Shown here one piece after another: positions 41,215 to 52,566 of a DNA stretch of 64,000 nt (the first letter of the stretch is position 1; every line of letters starts with the position of its first letter). Origin of the DNA: Mixta gaviniae (lineage in GTDB: Bacteria; Pseudomonadota; Gammaproteobacteria; Enterobacterales; Enterobacteriaceae); contig NZ_CP026377.1 of assembly GCF_002953195.1 (NCBI RefSeq), positions 868,001 to 932,000 of the forward strand, read 5' to 3'. A program made the translations under genes and the position numbers. Under the pieces are notes generated by a model, which searched no databases, was not told where the DNA came from, and was given only the letters and a program-made list of their open reading frames with translations.

Positions 41215-44118
41215 TTACTGATGAGAAACCACGATCAGGCGCAGCGCGTCCAGACGCCAGCCGGCGTCGTTCAGGCTGGCCAACACCTCGCTGCGGTTGC
41301 TTTCCAGCGCGGCGATCTCATCTTCACGGATATTCGGGTTCACCGCTTTCAGCGCCTCGAGACGCTCCAGCTCGGCGCTCAGCTTCTCATCCGCCTCGGT
41401 GCGCGCGGCATCGATCAGCTTACGCGCCGCTTCCGCCGCCTGCGGCTCCGCCAGCTGCAGAATCGCATGCACATCCTGCTGCACCGCGTTCACCAGCTTA
41501 CTGCCGTTATGACGGTTTACCGCATTCAACTGACGGTTAAAGCTCTCAAACTCCACTTTGTCCGCCAGGTTGGTGCCTTTGCGATCCACCAGCAAACGCA
41601 TCGGCGTCGGCGGCAGGAAACGGGTCAGCTGCAGATGCTTCGGTGCCTGCGCCTCCACCACGTAAATCAGCTCGATCAGCAACGTGCCGACCGGCAGCGC
41701 CTTATTCTTCAGCAGCGAAAGGGCGCAGCTGCCGGTATCGCCCGACAGGATCAGGTCAAGACCGTTGCGAATGATCGGATGCTCCCAGGTGACATACTGC
41801 GCATCTTCACGCGCCAGCGCCTGAGCGCGATCGAAGGTAATGGTGCAACCCTCTTCCGGCAGACCGGGGAAATCGGGTACCAGCATATGATCGGACGGCG
41901 TCAGCACAATCAGGTTATCGCTGCGATCTTCCTGGTTAATACCGACGATATCGAACAGGTTAAGGGCAAAATTGACCAGCTCGATATTGTTATCCTGACG
42001 GCCAATCTCTTCCGCCAGCGCCAGCGCCTTCTCGCCGCCGTTGGAGTGCAGCTCCAGCAGACGGTCGCGGCCTTGCTCCAGCTGCGCGCGCAACGCATCA
42101 TGCTGCTGGCGGCACTCGGCGATAAACGCATCCAGCCCTTCGCTATTTTCCGGCGCGGCCAGATAGCCGATCAGTTGATCATGCACCCGATCGTAAACCG
42201 CGCGTCCGGTCGGGCAGGTATGCTCGAACGCATCCAGCCCTTCGTGATACCAGCGCACCAGCACCGACTGCGCGGTTTTCTCCAGATAAGGCACCATGAT
42301 CTGAATGTCGCGCGTCTGACCGATACGGTCGAGACGGCCGATACGCTGCTCCAGCAAATCGGGGTTGAACGGCAGATCGAACATCACCAGCCGGTTGGCA
42401 AACTGGAAGTTGCGCCCCTCGGAACCGATCTCAGAGCAGAGCAGCACCTGCGCGCCATCCTCTTCCGAGGCGAAATAGGCGGCGGCGCGGTCGCGATCGA
42501 TGATCGACAGCCCTTCATGGAACACCGCAGCACGAATGCCTTCGCGCTCGCGCAGCACCTGCTCCAGCTGCAGCGCGGTCGCGGCTTTGGCGCAGATCAC
42601 CAGCACTTTCTCTTCGCGGTTGCTGGTGAGGTAGCCCATCAGCCACTCGACGCGCGGATCGAAGTTCCACCAGGTGCCGCTGTCACCTTCAAATTCCTGA
42701 TAAATCTGCTCCGGATAGAGCATATCGTGCGCGCGCTCCTCGGCTGATTTGCGCGCCGCCATAATGCCGGAGACCTTAATCGCCGTCTGATACTGTGTCG
42801 GCAGCGGCAGACGGATCTGATGCAGCTCGCGGTGCGGGAAGCCTTTTACGCCGTTGCGGGTGTTGCGGAACAGCACGCGGCTGGTGCCGTGGCGATCCAT
42901 CAGCATGCGGATCAGCTCTTCGCGCGCCGCCTGCTTGCCGTCGCCCTCACCGTTAGCGGTTTGCAGCAGCGGCTCGATATCCTGTTCACCAATCAGATCG
43001 CTCAGCAGGTTGATCTCTTCGTTGCTGATACGCTTATCTTCCAGCAGCATCGCGACCGCATCGGCGACCGGACGGTAGTTCTCCTGCTCGGCGACAAACT
43101 GCTCAAAATCGTGGAAGCGATCCGGATCGAGCAGACGCAGACGCGCGAAATGGCTCTCCATACCGAGCTGCTCCGGCGTCGCCGTCAGCAGCAGCACGCC
43201 GGGGATCTGTTCCGCCAGCTGCTCGATAACCTGATATTCGCGGCTCGGCTCGCCTTCGCTCCAGGCGAGGTGATGCGCTTCATCCACGACCAGCAGATCC
43301 CACTCCGCCTCCGCCAGCTGCTGCAGACGCTGCTTATTACGGCGTACAAAATCGAGCGAGCAGATCACCAGCTGCTCGGTATCGAACGGATTGTCGCTAT
43401 CGTGCTGCGCTTCGGCGTAGCGCGCATCGTCAAACAGCGAGAAACGCAGGTTAAAGCGGCGCAGCATCTCCACCAGCCACTGATGCTGTAGGGTTTCCGG
43501 CACTACGATCAGCACGCGATCGGCGCGGCCGGCCAGCAGCTGCTGATGAATAATCATCCCGGCTTCGATGGTTTTGCCGAGGCCCACTTCGTCCGCCAGC
43601 AGTACACGCGGTGCGTGACGGCGGCCCACATCGTGCGCGATATGCAGCTGATGCGGGATCAGATTGGTGCGCATGCCGCGCAGGCCGCTGACGGAGAGGC
43701 GGTACTGCTCGCTCTGGTAGCGGCGCGCGCGAAAGCGCAGGGCGAAGCGATCCATGCGATCAAGCTGACCGGCGAACAGACGGTCCTGCGGCTTGCTGAA
43801 CACCAGCTTGCTGTCGAGCAGCACTTCGCGCATTTCCACCGGCTCCTGAGTATCCAGACGGGTGCCGATATAGGTTACCAGGCCATTATCATTGCGCACT
43901 TCAGCCACTTCCAGCTGCCAGCCTTCATGGCTGGTGATGGTATCGCCGGGATTGAAGATCACACGGGTAATGGGAGAATCATTTCGGGCATAGAGACGGT
44001 TTTCACCGGTAGCAGGAAAAAGCAGGGTAACCATACGGGCATCCAGGGCAACCACAGTTCCCAGTCCCAGTTCGCTTTCCGTGTCGCTGATCCAGCGTTG
44101 ACCAAGTGTAAAAGGCAT
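41215..44118 (-). CDS. rapA: RNA polymerase-associated ATPase RapA
   Basis: SWI/SNF-type ATPase that binds RNA polymerase and recycles it after transcription. It has 967 residues (E. coli 968). N-terminal Tudor-like domains precede the helicase core, with Walker [15 protein letters not shown] at 174-187 and Walker [11 protein letters not shown]. The second RecA domain carries [23 protein letters not shown] motifs and [17 protein letters not shown]. Divergence from other genes is low; rluA follows. Confidence 0.97.
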   Translation of the reverse strand: MPFTLGQRWISDTESELGLGTVVALDARMVTLLFPATGENRLYARNDSPITRVIFNPGDTITSHEGWQLEVAEVRNDNGLVTYIGTRLDTQEPVEMREVLLDSKLVFSKPQDRLFAGQLDRMDRFALRFRARRYQSEQYRLSVSGLRGMRTNLIPHQLHIAHDVGRRHAPRVLLADEVGLGKTIEAGMIIHQQLLAGRADRVLIVVPETLQHQWLVEMLRRFNLRFSLFDDARYAEAQHDSDNPFDTEQLVICSLDFVRRNKQRLQQLAEAEWDLLVVDEAHHLAWSEGEPSREYQVIEQLAEQIPGVLLLTATPEQLGMESHFARLRLLDPDRFHDFEQFVAEQENYRPVADAVAMLLEDKRISNEEINLLSDLIGEQDIEPLLQTANGEGDGKQAAREELIRMLMDRHGTSRVLFRNTRNGVKGFPHRELHQIRLPLPTQYQTAIKVSGIMAARKSAEERAHDMLYPEQIYQEFEGDSGTWWNFDPRVEWLMGYLTSNREEKVLVICAKAATALQLEQVLREREGIRAAVFHEGLSIIDRDRAAAYFASEEDGAQVLLCSEIGSEGRNFQFANRLVMFDLPFNPDLLEQRIGRLDRIGQTRDIQIMVPYLEKTAQSVLVRWYHEGLDAFEHTCPTGRAVYDRVHDQLIGYLAAPENSEGLDAFIAECRQQHDALRAQLEQGRDRLLELHSNGGEKALALAEEIGRQDNNIELVNFALNLFDIVGINQEDRSDNLIVLTPSDHMLVPDFPGLPEEGCTITFDRAQALAREDAQYVTWEHPIIRNGLDLILSGDTGSCALSLLKNKALPVGTLLIELIYVVEAQAPKHLQLTRFLPPTPMRLLVDRKGTNLADKVEFESFNRQLNAVNRHNGSKLVNAVQQDVHAILQLAEPQAAEAARKLIDAARTEADEKLSAELERLEALKAVNPNIREDEIAALESNRSEVLASLNDAGWRLDALRLIVVSHQ

Positions 44119-44273
44119 AGATGTTTAGCTCGCGATTCTCGTAATAACAGGTGTCATGCTCCCGCCCGGACAATAGCGTTGCGGCCAGGCAATAAGCATG
44201 TCTGGCTAAGGCCCAGGAGCGGTGAATTCAGGAAGGGCGCTATGGTACTGGAAGGTAACGCGTTCGTCACCTG

Positions 44274-46634
44274 TCAAAAAAGTCCCAGCTGCCCGGTAAT
44301 CAGTGTAGCAAAGTCATCCTGCACGAAAGGCAGTATGCCGTCGGCGACCGGCTGCAGCTGCTTCGTCAGGTAGTGATCGTAGTCCAGCGGCGCGGTGCGC
44401 GCTTCCAGCGGCTCCGGCCCGGAAGTGGTCATCACATAGCGGATGGCGCCCCCTTTCTGGTACTGCAACGGGCGGCCCAGCTTGCTATTCTGCTCGTCCG
44501 CCAGGCGCGCGGCGCGCACGTGCGGCGGCACGTTGCGTTCATATTCGTGCAGCGGGCGGCGCAGGCGCTTTTTGTACACCAGCTGCGCGTCCAGCTCGCC
44601 GTCCAGCAGCTGACGCACCGTTTCGCGAATATACTCCTGCCAGGGCTGGCCGCGAAAAATACGGCCGTAGAGCGCCTGCTGAAACGCCTGCGCCAGCGGC
44701 GTCCAGTCGGTGCGCACCGTCTCCAGCCCCTTAAACACCATCCGTTCCTCGCCTGCCTGCTGGATCAGCCCGGCGTAGCGCTTTTTGCTGCCCTGCTCGG
44801 CACCGCGAATGGTCGGCATCAGAAAACGCACGAAATGGGTCTCATACTCTAGCTCCAGCGCGCTTTCCAGCTGATACGTCGCCTGCAGATGGTCGCGCCA
44901 CCACTGATTAACCTGGCTGACCAGCTGCCGGCCGATAGCATCGGCGGACGCGGCATCGTGTGGCGCCTTTAGCCAGACAAACGTGGAGTCGGTATCGCCA
45001 TAGATCACTTCGTAGCCCTGCGCCTCAATCAGCTGGCGTGTCTGCTGCATAATTTCATGGCCGCGCAGCGTAATCGAAGAGGCGAGACGCGGATCGAAAA
45101 AGCGGCAGGCGCGGGTGCCCAGCACGCCGTACAGCGCATTCATAATGATTTTCAGCGCCTGTGACAGCGGCTGGTTGCCCTGGCGCTTCGCCGCTTCGCG
45201 CCCCTGCCAGATCTGATTGACGATGGCGGGCAAACAGTGGTTGTGACGCGAAAAGCGCGCCTGACGGAAGCCTGGCACCGAATCTTTATCTTCAGGGTGA
45301 GCCAGCCCCTCTACCAGTCCGACCGGGTCAATTAAAAAGGTGCGAATAATCGAGGGGTAAAGGCTTTTATAATCCAGCACCAGCACCGAATCATACAGGC
45401 CGGGGCGTGAATCCATTACATAGCCGCCGGGGCTGGCGTCCGGCGCCACCTCGCCGTGATTGGGGGCGACGAAGCCGGCGCGATGCATGCGCGGGAAATA
45501 GAGATGGCTGAAAGAGGCCACCGAGCCGCCGTGGCGATCCGCCGCCAGGCCGTTGACGCTGGCGCGTTCCAGCAAAAAGGGCATCAGCTCGGTTTTCTGA
45601 AAGATGCGCGTCACCAGCTCGCAGTCTTTCAGGTTGTAGCGCGCCAGCGCCGGCTTATCGTTGGCGAAGCGTTGGTTGATCTCCTCCATGCGCTGCCAGG
45701 GGTTATCGATCGCTTTGCCTTCGCCCAGCAGCTGCCGCGACACCGATTCCAGACTAAAAGAGTCGAAATTCCAGAAGGCGGATTTCAGCGCTTCGATGCC
45801 GTCGATAATCAGCCGCCCCTCCGCCTGCGCGAAAAACACGCCCGGCTTAAAACCATGCTCGCGCCATTCCAGTACCGTTTGATTACGCCCAAGGCGCAGC
45901 GGGATAGCGTAGCGATCGGCATGCTTTTGCAGCACGCGCAGATCGAACTGCACCACGTTCCAGCCAATCAGCACGTCGGGATCCTGCGCGGCGAACCAGG
46001 CGTTGAGCTTCTCCAGCAGCTGTGGGCGGCTGCTAACGTAGTACAGCTCAAAATCGAGCCCGCCGGCATTGCCGTTTTCCGGCCCGAGCATCCAGACAAT
46101 GCGCTCTCCGCAGCCTTCAACACCGATGCAGTAGAGTTCGCCATGCTGGGTGGTTTCGATATCGAGCGACGCCCAGCGAAGCTGCGGGCGGTAATCGGGA
46201 TGCGGCTTCACCCGACCGTTAATCAGGCTTTCTCCGGCCGGTTCGCCACTAAACCAGACCGGCGCGGTGATAAAGCGCTCCATCAGGAAACGATCCGGCG
46301 GGCGCACGTCCGCTTCGTAGAGGGGAATATGATGCTCGCGCAGCCGCTTCTCCAGCCGCTGCAGCTGACGATATTGAGAACAATAGAGGCCCAGCACCGG
46401 GCGATGGCGAAAATCTTTCAGGCCGAGCGGCGCCAGGCGCCAGTGGCGCTCATCGGCCAGCAGCTGCTGCGCCTGCTGCTGATATTCCGCCGGCAAAAAG
46501 GCGACCGACTCCTGCGGCGGCAGCACCAGACGCTGCGGCCCGTTTTCAGTCGCCAGCCATAAAACGATTTCGGTGCCGTTTGGCGTATCGCGCCAGTGGC
46601 GCGTCAGCAGGAAACCTGCGCGTGCGTTGTTCAC
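44274..46634 (-). CDS. polB: DNA polymerase II
   Basis: SOS-induced B-family polymerase with proofreading, used in replication restart and translesion synthesis. It has 786 residues (E. coli 783). The exonuclease motif is [13 protein letters not shown], and the polymerase motifs are [11 protein letters not shown] and [10 protein letters not shown]. The start is GTG, encoding [21 protein letters not shown] LexA-like site and TATAAT lie upstream. It precedes rapA on the minus strand, with 155 bases between them. Confidence 0.97.
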   Translation of the reverse strand: MNNARAGFLLTRHWRDTPNGTEIVLWLATENGPQRLVLPPQESVAFLPAEYQQQAQQLLADERHWRLAPLGLKDFRHRPVLGLYCSQYRQLQRLEKRLREHHIPLYEADVRPPDRFLMERFITAPVWFSGEPAGESLINGRVKPHPDYRPQLRWASLDIETTQHGELYCIGVEGCGERIVWMLGPENGNAGGLDFELYYVSSRPQLLEKLNAWFAAQDPDVLIGWNVVQFDLRVLQKHADRYAIPLRLGRNQTVLEWREHGFKPGVFFAQAEGRLIIDGIEALKSAFWNFDSFSLESVSRQLLGEGKAIDNPWQRMEEINQRFANDKPALARYNLKDCELVTRIFQKTELMPFLLERASVNGLAADRHGGSVASFSHLYFPRMHRAGFVAPNHGEVAPDASPGGYVMDSRPGLYDSVLVLDYKSLYPSIIRTFLIDPVGLVEGLAHPEDKDSVPGFRQARFSRHNHCLPAIVNQIWQGREAAKRQGNQPLSQALKIIMNALYGVLGTRACRFFDPRLASSITLRGHEIMQQTRQLIEAQGYEVIYGDTDSTFVWLKAPHDAASADAIGRQLVSQVNQWWRDHLQATYQLESALELEYETHFVRFLMPTIRGAEQGSKKRYAGLIQQAGEERMVFKGLETVRTDWTPLAQAFQQALYGRIFRGQPWQEYIRETVRQLLDGELDAQLVYKKRLRRPLHEYERNVPPHVRAARLADEQNSKLGRPLQYQKGGAIRYVMTTSGPEPLEARTAPLDYDHYLTKQLQPVADGILPFVQDDFATLITGQLGLF

Positions 46635-46666
46635 CCGATGCCTCTGAATAGCGGAAAATCGCGCCG

Positions 46667-46690
46667 ATTATACCATGTTTATTTATACAG
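46667..46690 (-). promoter_or_regulatory. LexA box and -10 element of polB
   Basis: On the minus strand, TATAAT (46667-46672) lies just downstream of CTGTATAAATAAACAT (46675-46690), a CTGT-N8-ACAT site one base from the LexA consensus. Position and sequence match the SOS box of E. coli polB. Confidence 0.7.
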
Positions 46691-46830
46691 TGCCCGACGC
46701 CTTGCCGCCGCGCGCGACGTGTTGTATTCGGGACAGGTCTTGAATCCGCGCGCGCGTTTTACCGTTATTAATGAGGGCTTAACGATACCGCATGGGGGGG
46801 CGGAAAGCCGCCCTGGCAGGGGCATAATAA

Positions 46831-47673
46831 ATGACAGCGTTAACCTTTCCTTGTACTGTTTTCTCTACCCAACGAAAAATGCATGACCGGGCGGCGGCGG
46901 ATATGCGCTATGGCGATCTGACGGCTGCTCAGCTGCAAAAAGTCTACCTGCTGACCGACGTCTCAGAAAAAGTCGACCCTTACAGCGGCACGCGGCTGAC
47001 GCCGTTTAATGTGCCGCAGTCGCGTTTTTATCGCCCCCACACCGTTAAAAATGCGGGAACCTGTTCGCATCAAGCCAGCGCGCAGCTGCTGTTTGGTGAG
47101 ATGCGCAGCCTGAGCGGTCCTTTCTCTCTGTACAGCCCCTATCGCCAGCTGATTAACAAGATGATTGACCATCTCCAATATGCCGACGGCGCTGCGTTTA
47201 GCGATGTCGGGCTGGATATGGCGTTGAGAGAGCAAATAATAAATGATAGCTCGGAAGTAAGTTCACTTGCCTTGTTAAGGGAGGTCATTGAAAAATATGT
47301 TGATTATGAGGGTGGGTTTTATCCTCTTGAATTGAAATCAAAGTTCAATGACAGCCTTAGAGACTCTATTTTACCTAAGTTTGCCCGCTTTGAAGATAAT
47401 TATAATGGCTTAGGTATAACAATACATGATATCTATGCGATAGAAATAGAAGTTCTATCGCTTAAGATAGAGAATAATAGCTGGATAGCAAAAATACGTT
47501 ATCATGCTCAGGATCATTTTGGGTTAGATGATTCAGATATTATGCAGAAGAAATATCATCAGTTCCGTTTTTTTAGACTCTGGTTTGTTCTGCAACGTTA
47601 TGAAAAGTATGGGTTCAAACCTTTTTTTACCAATATGAGTGTGGATATCGATTTGAAAGGTGGAACAGTGTGA
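46831..47673 (+). CDS. DUF3289 family protein
   Basis: Function unknown. The 280-residue protein has the features of the gammaproteobacterial DUF3289 family: an N-terminal FSTQRKMHDRAAADMRYGDL block, a MIDHLQYADGAAFSDVGLD segment, and a conserved C-terminal QDHFGLDDSDIMQKK followed by FRFFRLWFVLQRY. No signal peptide is seen. Composition changes abruptly near 47222 (residue 130). By hand count, 47101-47160 has 55% G+C and 47401-47460 has 30%. The stop overlaps the next start (GTGA), so both are likely cotranslated. AGGGG sits nine bases before the ATG. The pair replaces ara genes of E. coli. Confidence 0.8.
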   Translation: MTALTFPCTVFSTQRKMHDRAAADMRYGDLTAAQLQKVYLLTDVSEKVDPYSGTRLTPFNVPQSRFYRPHTVKNAGTCSHQASAQLLFGEMRSLSGPFSLYSPYRQLINKMIDHLQYADGAAFSDVGLDMALREQIINDSSEVSSLALLREVIEKYVDYEGGFYPLELKSKFNDSLRDSILPKFARFEDNYNGLGITIHDIYAIEIEVLSLKIENNSWIAKIRYHAQDHFGLDDSDIMQKKYHQFRFFRLWFVLQRYEKYGFKPFFTNMSVDIDLKGGTV

Positions 47674-48128
47674 AAAATGAAATTAAAATTACATTAGCGT
47701 TTTTTTCTACTTTTATTGTATTAATTTCTGGTTTTTTATACATTTCTAACTTAAGGGTGGAAATTGTTAAGGCCCACTGGAATCCGCACAGCTTTCATAT
47801 TTTGGTGAGAAAATTCCCATTAACCGATAAAGGGAAAATTAATTGGTGGCTTGAGAATAAAGAATCTATTTTTCAGAATTATCATCTTCCTGATAATATT
47901 TTATCAAATAATAATATTGTTGTCTGGCGCTTCGGCGATGGTTATAAAACGCTGGGAAAATATGATCGTCTCTGCTTTGACGATATGCCGCCGCCGAAAA
48001 ATTGTATTGAGAAAGAACGATTAATGTATATCACCCTGACGCGCAAGGGCGAGGTCAGCTACTGGCTGAACGGGACTCGCTATATTCAGAAAGCCAACGG
48101 CGAACTGGATGAAGTGGGATTCAAATAA
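47670..48128 (+). CDS. DUF943 family membrane-anchored protein
   Basis: Function unknown. The 152-residue product, starting GTG, has one N-terminal hydrophobic segment (about 7-26), so it is likely an inner-membrane protein or signal-anchored with its body in the periplasm. Family features: VEIVKAHWNPHSFHILVRKF, FPLTDKGKINWWLENKES, WRFGDGYKTLGKYDRLCFDD and NCIEKERLMYITL, including two cysteines. It overlaps the DUF3289 gene by four bases. The first two thirds are AT-rich and the final third returns to host composition near 47925. Family assignment rests on motif recall. Confidence 0.75.
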   Translation: MKNEIKITLAFFSTFIVLISGFLYISNLRVEIVKAHWNPHSFHILVRKFPLTDKGKINWWLENKESIFQNYHLPDNILSNNNIVVWRFGDGYKTLGKYDRLCFDDMPPPKNCIEKERLMYITLTRKGEVSYWLNGTRYIQKANGELDEVGFK

Positions 48129-48225
48129 ATCCTAAGCAATTCAGCCGTTCCGGCAAACTGCTGTTAAACGCCTTTCTTTTCCGATAGCGGCAACGCTCCA
48201 GGCCTTTGTGGCCGCGGTAAAGTCG

Positions 48226-48254
48226 TTGTCAATTCATGTCAATATCCCCATACA
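48226..48254 (+). promoter_or_regulatory. Candidate promoter of yabI
   Basis: TTGTCA at 48226-48231 and CATACA at 48249-48254 are spaced by 17 bases, about 70 bases before the start codon. Confidence 0.5.
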
Positions 48255-48321
48255 AATCATCGCTTGACGCTGCGACATCCGCTCAGGACAATCCCGGCGA
48301 TAACCGACTCTGAGGATATGT

Positions 48322-49086
48322 ATGGAAGCCTGGCTACAACACCTGATTACCCAATCGCTGGAGTGGGCGCTGTTTGCCGTGGCGCTGGTGACCTTTCTCG
48401 AGTCGCTGGCGTTGGTGGGGCTACTGCTGCCAGGCACGGTGATGATGGCCAGCCTTGGCGCGCTGGTCGGCAGCGGCCAGCTGGGGCTTTATCCCGCCTG
48501 GGCGGCGGGTATTGTCGGCTGTCTGCTGGGGGACTGGATCTCCTACGGCATCGGCTGGAAGTTTCAGGGGCCGCTGCATCGCTGGCAATACCTGAAAAAG
48601 CATCAGAAGATGCTGGACCGCACCGAACACGCGCTGCATCAGCACAGCATGTTCACCATCCTGGTCGGCCGCTTCGTCGGCCCCACGCGGCCGCTTATTC
48701 CGCTGGCGGCGGGCATGCTGGAGCTGCCGGTGCGCAAGTTTCTGCTGCCTAATATTATCGGCTGCCTGCTCTGGCCGCCGCTCTATCTGCTGCCGGGCAT
48801 TCTCGCCGGCGTGGCGATCGATGTGCCGAAAGATGCACAGAGCGGCAATTTCACCTGGCTGCTGCTGGCGGTGGCGCTGCTGGTATGGATTGGCGCCTGG
48901 CTTTGCTGGCGCTGGTGGCGCGCCGGAAAACAGCAGGACTGGGCGACGCCTTATCTGCCGGTACAGCGTTTGCGCTGGCTGGCGCCGCTGGGGTTTATCC
49001 TTGGCGCAGGTAGCCTGGCCGCGATCCAGTTTCACCCGATGATGCCGATTTTCCGTCAGCTGTTGGCGAAAGTTTTTATCGGTTAA
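48322..49086 (+). CDS. yabI: DedA family membrane protein YabI
   Basis: Inner-membrane DedA/SNARE-associated family protein; the family is linked to lipid carrier or phospholipid flipping and proton-motive-force maintenance. It has 254 residues, as in E. coli. DedA motifs are present: [20 protein letters not shown] near the start and [19 protein letters not shown] near 115-135, with several hydrophobic helices. The gene is convergent with thiQ, and their 3' ends overlap by 11 bases. Confidence 0.95.
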   Translation: MEAWLQHLITQSLEWALFAVALVTFLESLALVGLLLPGTVMMASLGALVGSGQLGLYPAWAAGIVGCLLGDWISYGIGWKFQGPLHRWQYLKKHQKMLDRTEHALHQHSMFTILVGRFVGPTRPLIPLAAGMLELPVRKFLLPNIIGCLLWPPLYLLPGILAGVAIDVPKDAQSGNFTWLLLAVALLVWIGAWLCWRWWRAGKQQDWATPYLPVQRLRWLAPLGFILGAGSLAAIQFHPMMPIFRQLLAKVFIG

Positions 49087-49813
49087 CCTCTGCCGCTCCC
49101 GGCTGGCCTGCTGGCCGGTGGCGGATCCCCAGTACTTCCGCCGCTTCCGTTTCGCCGCGCAGCAGTGCTGCGGTGGCGCCGTCCCAGTAGATGCGTCCGT
49201 CCACTACCAGCACGCTGCGCGCGGCGATCTGCTGCGCATCCTCCAGGCTGTGCGACACCATCAGCAGCGTCAGCTGACGTTCACGGCACACCTCATCTAC
49301 CAGTGTCAGCATCTCTTTGCGTAGTGCCGGATCGAGCGCGGAAAAGGGTTCGTCCAGCAGCAAGATCGGCCTGGCGCGCACCAGGCAGCGCGCCAGTGCC
49401 GCACGTTGCCGCTGGCCGCCGGAAAGTTCGCCCGGCAGACGCGTCAGCGCGGATCCCAGCCCCACGCGGCGGGCGATCTCCGCTACCTGCTGATGCTGCG
49501 CGGCATTCAGCTTCAGCCCCGGATGCAGGCCAAGGCCAATATTTTGCGCCACGCTCAGATGCGCGAACAGATTGTTCTCCTGAAACAGCATCGATACCGG
49601 CCGCCTTGCGGGCGGCGTATGGGTATGGTCCGCGCCGTCGAGCGCAATCTGGCCGCCGTTCGGCGTCAGAAAACCCGCGACCAGGCTAAGCAGCGTGCTT
49701 TTCCCGGCGCCGCTGGGGCCCAGTACCGCAACCCGCTCGCCCGCCTGCAGCGACAGCGAAAAGCGCATCGGTAAATGATGATAGATCCAGGTCAGATTAG
49801 TCAGGGTTAGCAT
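49076..49813 (-). CDS. thiQ: Thiamine ABC transporter, ATP-binding protein
   Basis: ATPase that powers uptake of thiamine and its phosphates with ThiB and ThiP. From [14 protein letters not shown] it has 245 residues; a longer start seven codons upstream is rejected by family alignment. Walker A is GPSGAGKST at 32-40, the signature [13 protein letters not shown] follows, and Walker B is [12 protein letters not shown]. Its start lies inside the last codons of thiP (17-base overlap). Convergent with yabI. Confidence 0.96.
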   Translation of the reverse strand: MLTLTNLTWIYHHLPMRFSLSLQAGERVAVLGPSGAGKSTLLSLVAGFLTPNGGQIALDGADHTHTPPARRPVSMLFQENNLFAHLSVAQNIGLGLHPGLKLNAAQHQQVAEIARRVGLGSALTRLPGELSGGQRQRAALARCLVRARPILLLDEPFSALDPALRKEMLTLVDEVCRERQLTLLMVSHSLEDAQQIAARSVLVVDGRIYWDGATAALLRGETEAAEVLGIRHRPAGQPGAAEVNR

Positions 49814-51407
49814 GGCGTCCCGGCAGTTTTTCAATCAGGGTGAACAGAACAAAGCAGAGCAGCAGCAGCAGCAGGGCAGTAACCGCGCCGTCGGCGCTGC
49901 GGTAGGCGCCAATCTGCTGATAAAGATAAAAGGGCAGGGTGCGGAAATCGGCGCTGCCGAACAGCGCCACCACGCCGAAATCACCGACGGAAAGCACGCA
50001 GGCGAACGCCAGCGCCTGCGCCAGCGGACGCTGCAACGCCTTCAGCTCAATCAGGCGCACGCGTCGCCAGCCGTGAATATCAAGCGACAGGCAGAGACGC
50101 TGATAGCGCCCGGCGATATCGCGCATCGGGTTCTCCAGCACCTTCATCGCGTAGGGAATCGCCATCAGCGCGTTGGTAAAGATCACAATGGCGTCCGCCT
50201 GCTGCGGTAGCCCCAGCGTACTGTTGAACAGCAAAAAGAAGCCGGTCGCCAGCACGATGCCCGGCATGGCGAGGATCAGCATGCCGCTCATCTCCAGCGC
50301 CTGGCTTGCCAGCAGGCGCTGACGCAGACGCAGTTCGCGGCTGCTCCAGAGTAGCAGCATCGTCAGCAGCACCGACAGCAGGCCGGCGGCCAGCGCGATG
50401 CGCAGCGAGGTCCAGGCGGCCTGCCACAGCGCAGGCTGATCCAGCAGGCTGCCCGCCCCCTGACGCACGCCGTCGACGATAACCGCCAGCAGCGGCGGCA
50501 ACAGCAGCAGCAGGGCAAGGACGATAATCAGCGTATCGCGGGCCAGCGTGCCGAACCGGCGATCGGCGGCGCGCCAGCCGTTCAGCGAAACATCGCCGGT
50601 CGGCAGCGCTTTGCTCAGGCGCTGGCTCAGCATCACCAGCCCGAGGCAGCAGGCCATCTGCAGCAGCGCCAGCAGGGCGGCGCGTCCGGGATCGTAGTCG
50701 TAGCTGAGCGCCTGGAAAATCGCCAGTTCGATGGTGGTCGCCTGCGGGCCGCCGCCCAGCGACAGCACGGTGGCGAAGCTGGCGAAGCAGAGCATAAAGA
50801 TCAGCGCCGCCGCAGGCAGGATTTGGCGGCGTAGCCAGGGCCACTCTACCAGGCGGAAAAAGTGCCAGCCCTCAATGCCCAACTGGGCGGAGAGCTGGCG
50901 CTGTTCGCCGGGAATACTCTCCAGCGCCTGCAGCAGCAGACGCGTCGCCAGCGGCAGGTTAAAGAAGACGTGCGCCAGCAGGATGCCCTGCAGGCCGTAG
51001 GGCGAGAAACGATAGTCTACGCCGAGCAGCGCGCAGAGCTGCGCCAGCCAGCCTTCGCGTCCATAGACGCTCAGCAGGCCGAATACCGCCACCAGCACCG
51101 GCAGCACCAGCGTCATGGCGCACAGCCTGAGCAGCAGTTGACGGCCAGGAAAGCGCCGGCGCCACAGCGCGCGCGCCAGCGGGATCGCCGGTAAAACCGA
51201 CAGCAGCGCCGACAACAGCGCCTGCCAGAAGGAAAAGGCGACCACATGGTGCAGATAGCTATCCTGCAGCAGGCTGCGCCAGTCATTATCGGGCGCGTTG
51301 AACCATAGCGCGCCGAAAGCCAACAGCGCCACGCTAATCAGCAGCGCGGCGGTCAGCAGGCCGGGCCACAGCCAGCCTGGGATTAACGGCTGACGGCGCG
51401 TTGCCAT
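49797..51407 (-). CDS. thiP: Thiamine ABC transporter, permease
   Basis: Membrane component of the thiamine importer; a single chain with two fused permease halves. The 536-residue protein matches E. coli ThiP in length and has about 12 hydrophobic segments. It carries two permease (EAA-type) loops: [20 protein letters not shown] near 195 and [20 protein letters not shown] near 445. Its start overlaps thiB by 25 bases. Confidence 0.96.
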   Translation of the reverse strand: MATRRQPLIPGWLWPGLLTAALLISVALLAFGALWFNAPDNDWRSLLQDSYLHHVVAFSFWQALLSALLSVLPAIPLARALWRRRFPGRQLLLRLCAMTLVLPVLVAVFGLLSVYGREGWLAQLCALLGVDYRFSPYGLQGILLAHVFFNLPLATRLLLQALESIPGEQRQLSAQLGIEGWHFFRLVEWPWLRRQILPAAALIFMLCFASFATVLSLGGGPQATTIELAIFQALSYDYDPGRAALLALLQMACCLGLVMLSQRLSKALPTGDVSLNGWRAADRRFGTLARDTLIIVLALLLLLPPLLAVIVDGVRQGAGSLLDQPALWQAAWTSLRIALAAGLLSVLLTMLLLWSSRELRLRQRLLASQALEMSGMLILAMPGIVLATGFFLLFNSTLGLPQQADAIVIFTNALMAIPYAMKVLENPMRDIAGRYQRLCLSLDIHGWRRVRLIELKALQRPLAQALAFACVLSVGDFGVVALFGSADFRTLPFYLYQQIGAYRSADGAVTALLLLLLCFVLFTLIEKLPGRHANPD

Positions 51408-52369
51408 GCACTAATCCATGTGGCGCGCTGCTGCGCGACCTGCTCCGGGGTGAACTCCAGCGCGGTCTTCGGCACCGGCAGGGCGTTAAAGCCGGTCGGC
51501 AGCGTGGTGTGGATAACGGGATACATCCAGTTGCCTGTGGGGATGGTCTGCTGGAAAGGCTCGCTGACCATAAACTGCATAAATTGCCGCGCCAGCTGCG
51601 GCTGGGTGCTGTTTTTCAGCTGCGCCGCCACCTCAACCTGCAGATAGTGGCCTTCGGCGAAACTGGCCGCCGCATAGTGATCTTTCTTCTCGGCAATCAG
51701 ATGGTAGGCGGGAGAGGTGGTGTAGCTCAGCACCAGATCCCCTTCGCCTTTCAGGAACAGGCCGTACGCTTCGCTCCAGCCCTTGGTGACGGTGACTGTT
51801 TTTTGCGCCAGTTTCTGCCAGGCCTGTGGCGCATCGGCGCCGTACACTTTCTGCATCCAGAGCAGCAGGCCGAGGCCGGGCGTACTGGTGCGCGGATCCT
51901 CATAAATTACCCGCCATTTCTCATCGCTCTCCACCAGTTCCTGCAGGCTTTTTGGTGGATGCTTCAGTTTATTTTTATCGTAAACAAAGGCGAAGTAGCC
52001 GTAGTCGTAAGGAATAAAGGTGCTGTTGCGCCAGCCGCCCGGCAGCGTCAGTTTACGGGTGTCGATATCAGCGGGCGCAAACAGGCCGGTTTGCGCCGCT
52101 GCCTGCACCAGATTGTTGTCCAGCCCCAGCACCACGTCGGCCTTACTGTTTTTGCCTTCCATACGCAGCCGGTTCAACAGCGAAACGCCATCCTCCAGCG
52201 CGACGAATTTCAGCTCGCAGCCGCACTGCGCCTCAAAGGCCTTTTTTACCGCCGGGCCGGGGCCCCATTCGGCGGCGAAAGAGTCGTAGGTATAGACGGT
52301 CAGCGTCGGTTTGGCAGCAAAGACTGGGGCGGACAACAACAGCAGAATGGGTAAAGCTTTTTTCAACAC
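51383..52369 (-). CDS. thiB: Thiamine-binding periplasmic protein
   Basis: Captures thiamine, TMP and TPP in the periplasm for ThiPQ. The GTG start at 52369 has AAGGAG six bases upstream and gives a 328-residue precursor starting VLKKALPILLLLSAPVFA, a proper signal peptide; longer starts run into the riboswitch. Family motifs: YTYDSFAAEWGPGPAVKKAFE, ALEDGVSLLNRLRMEGKNSK and SYTTSPAYHLI. It is the first gene of thiBPQ, under TPP control. Confidence 0.96.
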   Translation of the reverse strand: MLKKALPILLLLSAPVFAAKPTLTVYTYDSFAAEWGPGPAVKKAFEAQCGCELKFVALEDGVSLLNRLRMEGKNSKADVVLGLDNNLVQAAAQTGLFAPADIDTRKLTLPGGWRNSTFIPYDYGYFAFVYDKNKLKHPPKSLQELVESDEKWRVIYEDPRTSTPGLGLLLWMQKVYGADAPQAWQKLAQKTVTVTKGWSEAYGLFLKGEGDLVLSYTTSPAYHLIAEKKDHYAAASFAEGHYLQVEVAAQLKNSTQPQLARQFMQFMVSEPFQQTIPTGNWMYPVIHTTLPTGFNALPVPKTALEFTPEQVAQQRATWISAWQRAVSR

Positions 52370-52430
52370 GTTGCGCTCCTTGAGGAGAAGAAATAACAGG
52401 GCGCGTGATCTGAGGATGGAGGGCATCTCA

Positions 52431-52528
52431 AATCCCTACGCCGGTATTAACCGGATCAGGTTCGACGGGTCTCTCTCAGTGGAAACACGCGCTGTTTTCG
52501 CCTGCGCCTTTCCACACCCCGTTGAGAA
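52431..52528 (-). promoter_or_regulatory. TPP riboswitch (THI box)
   Basis: The minus-strand leader of thiB contains the conserved thiamine-pyrophosphate aptamer: ACGGGGTG on the 5' side, CACTGAGAGAGACCC in the middle, and GAACCTGATCCGGTTAATAC then GCGTAGGGA on the 3' side. It lies about 60 bases upstream of the thiB start. It should repress thiBPQ when TPP is abundant, probably at translation initiation. Confidence 0.96.
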
Positions 52529-52566
52529 CGACTTAGTGTAGTGTTTTCGTGAAGTTAACGAAAGCG

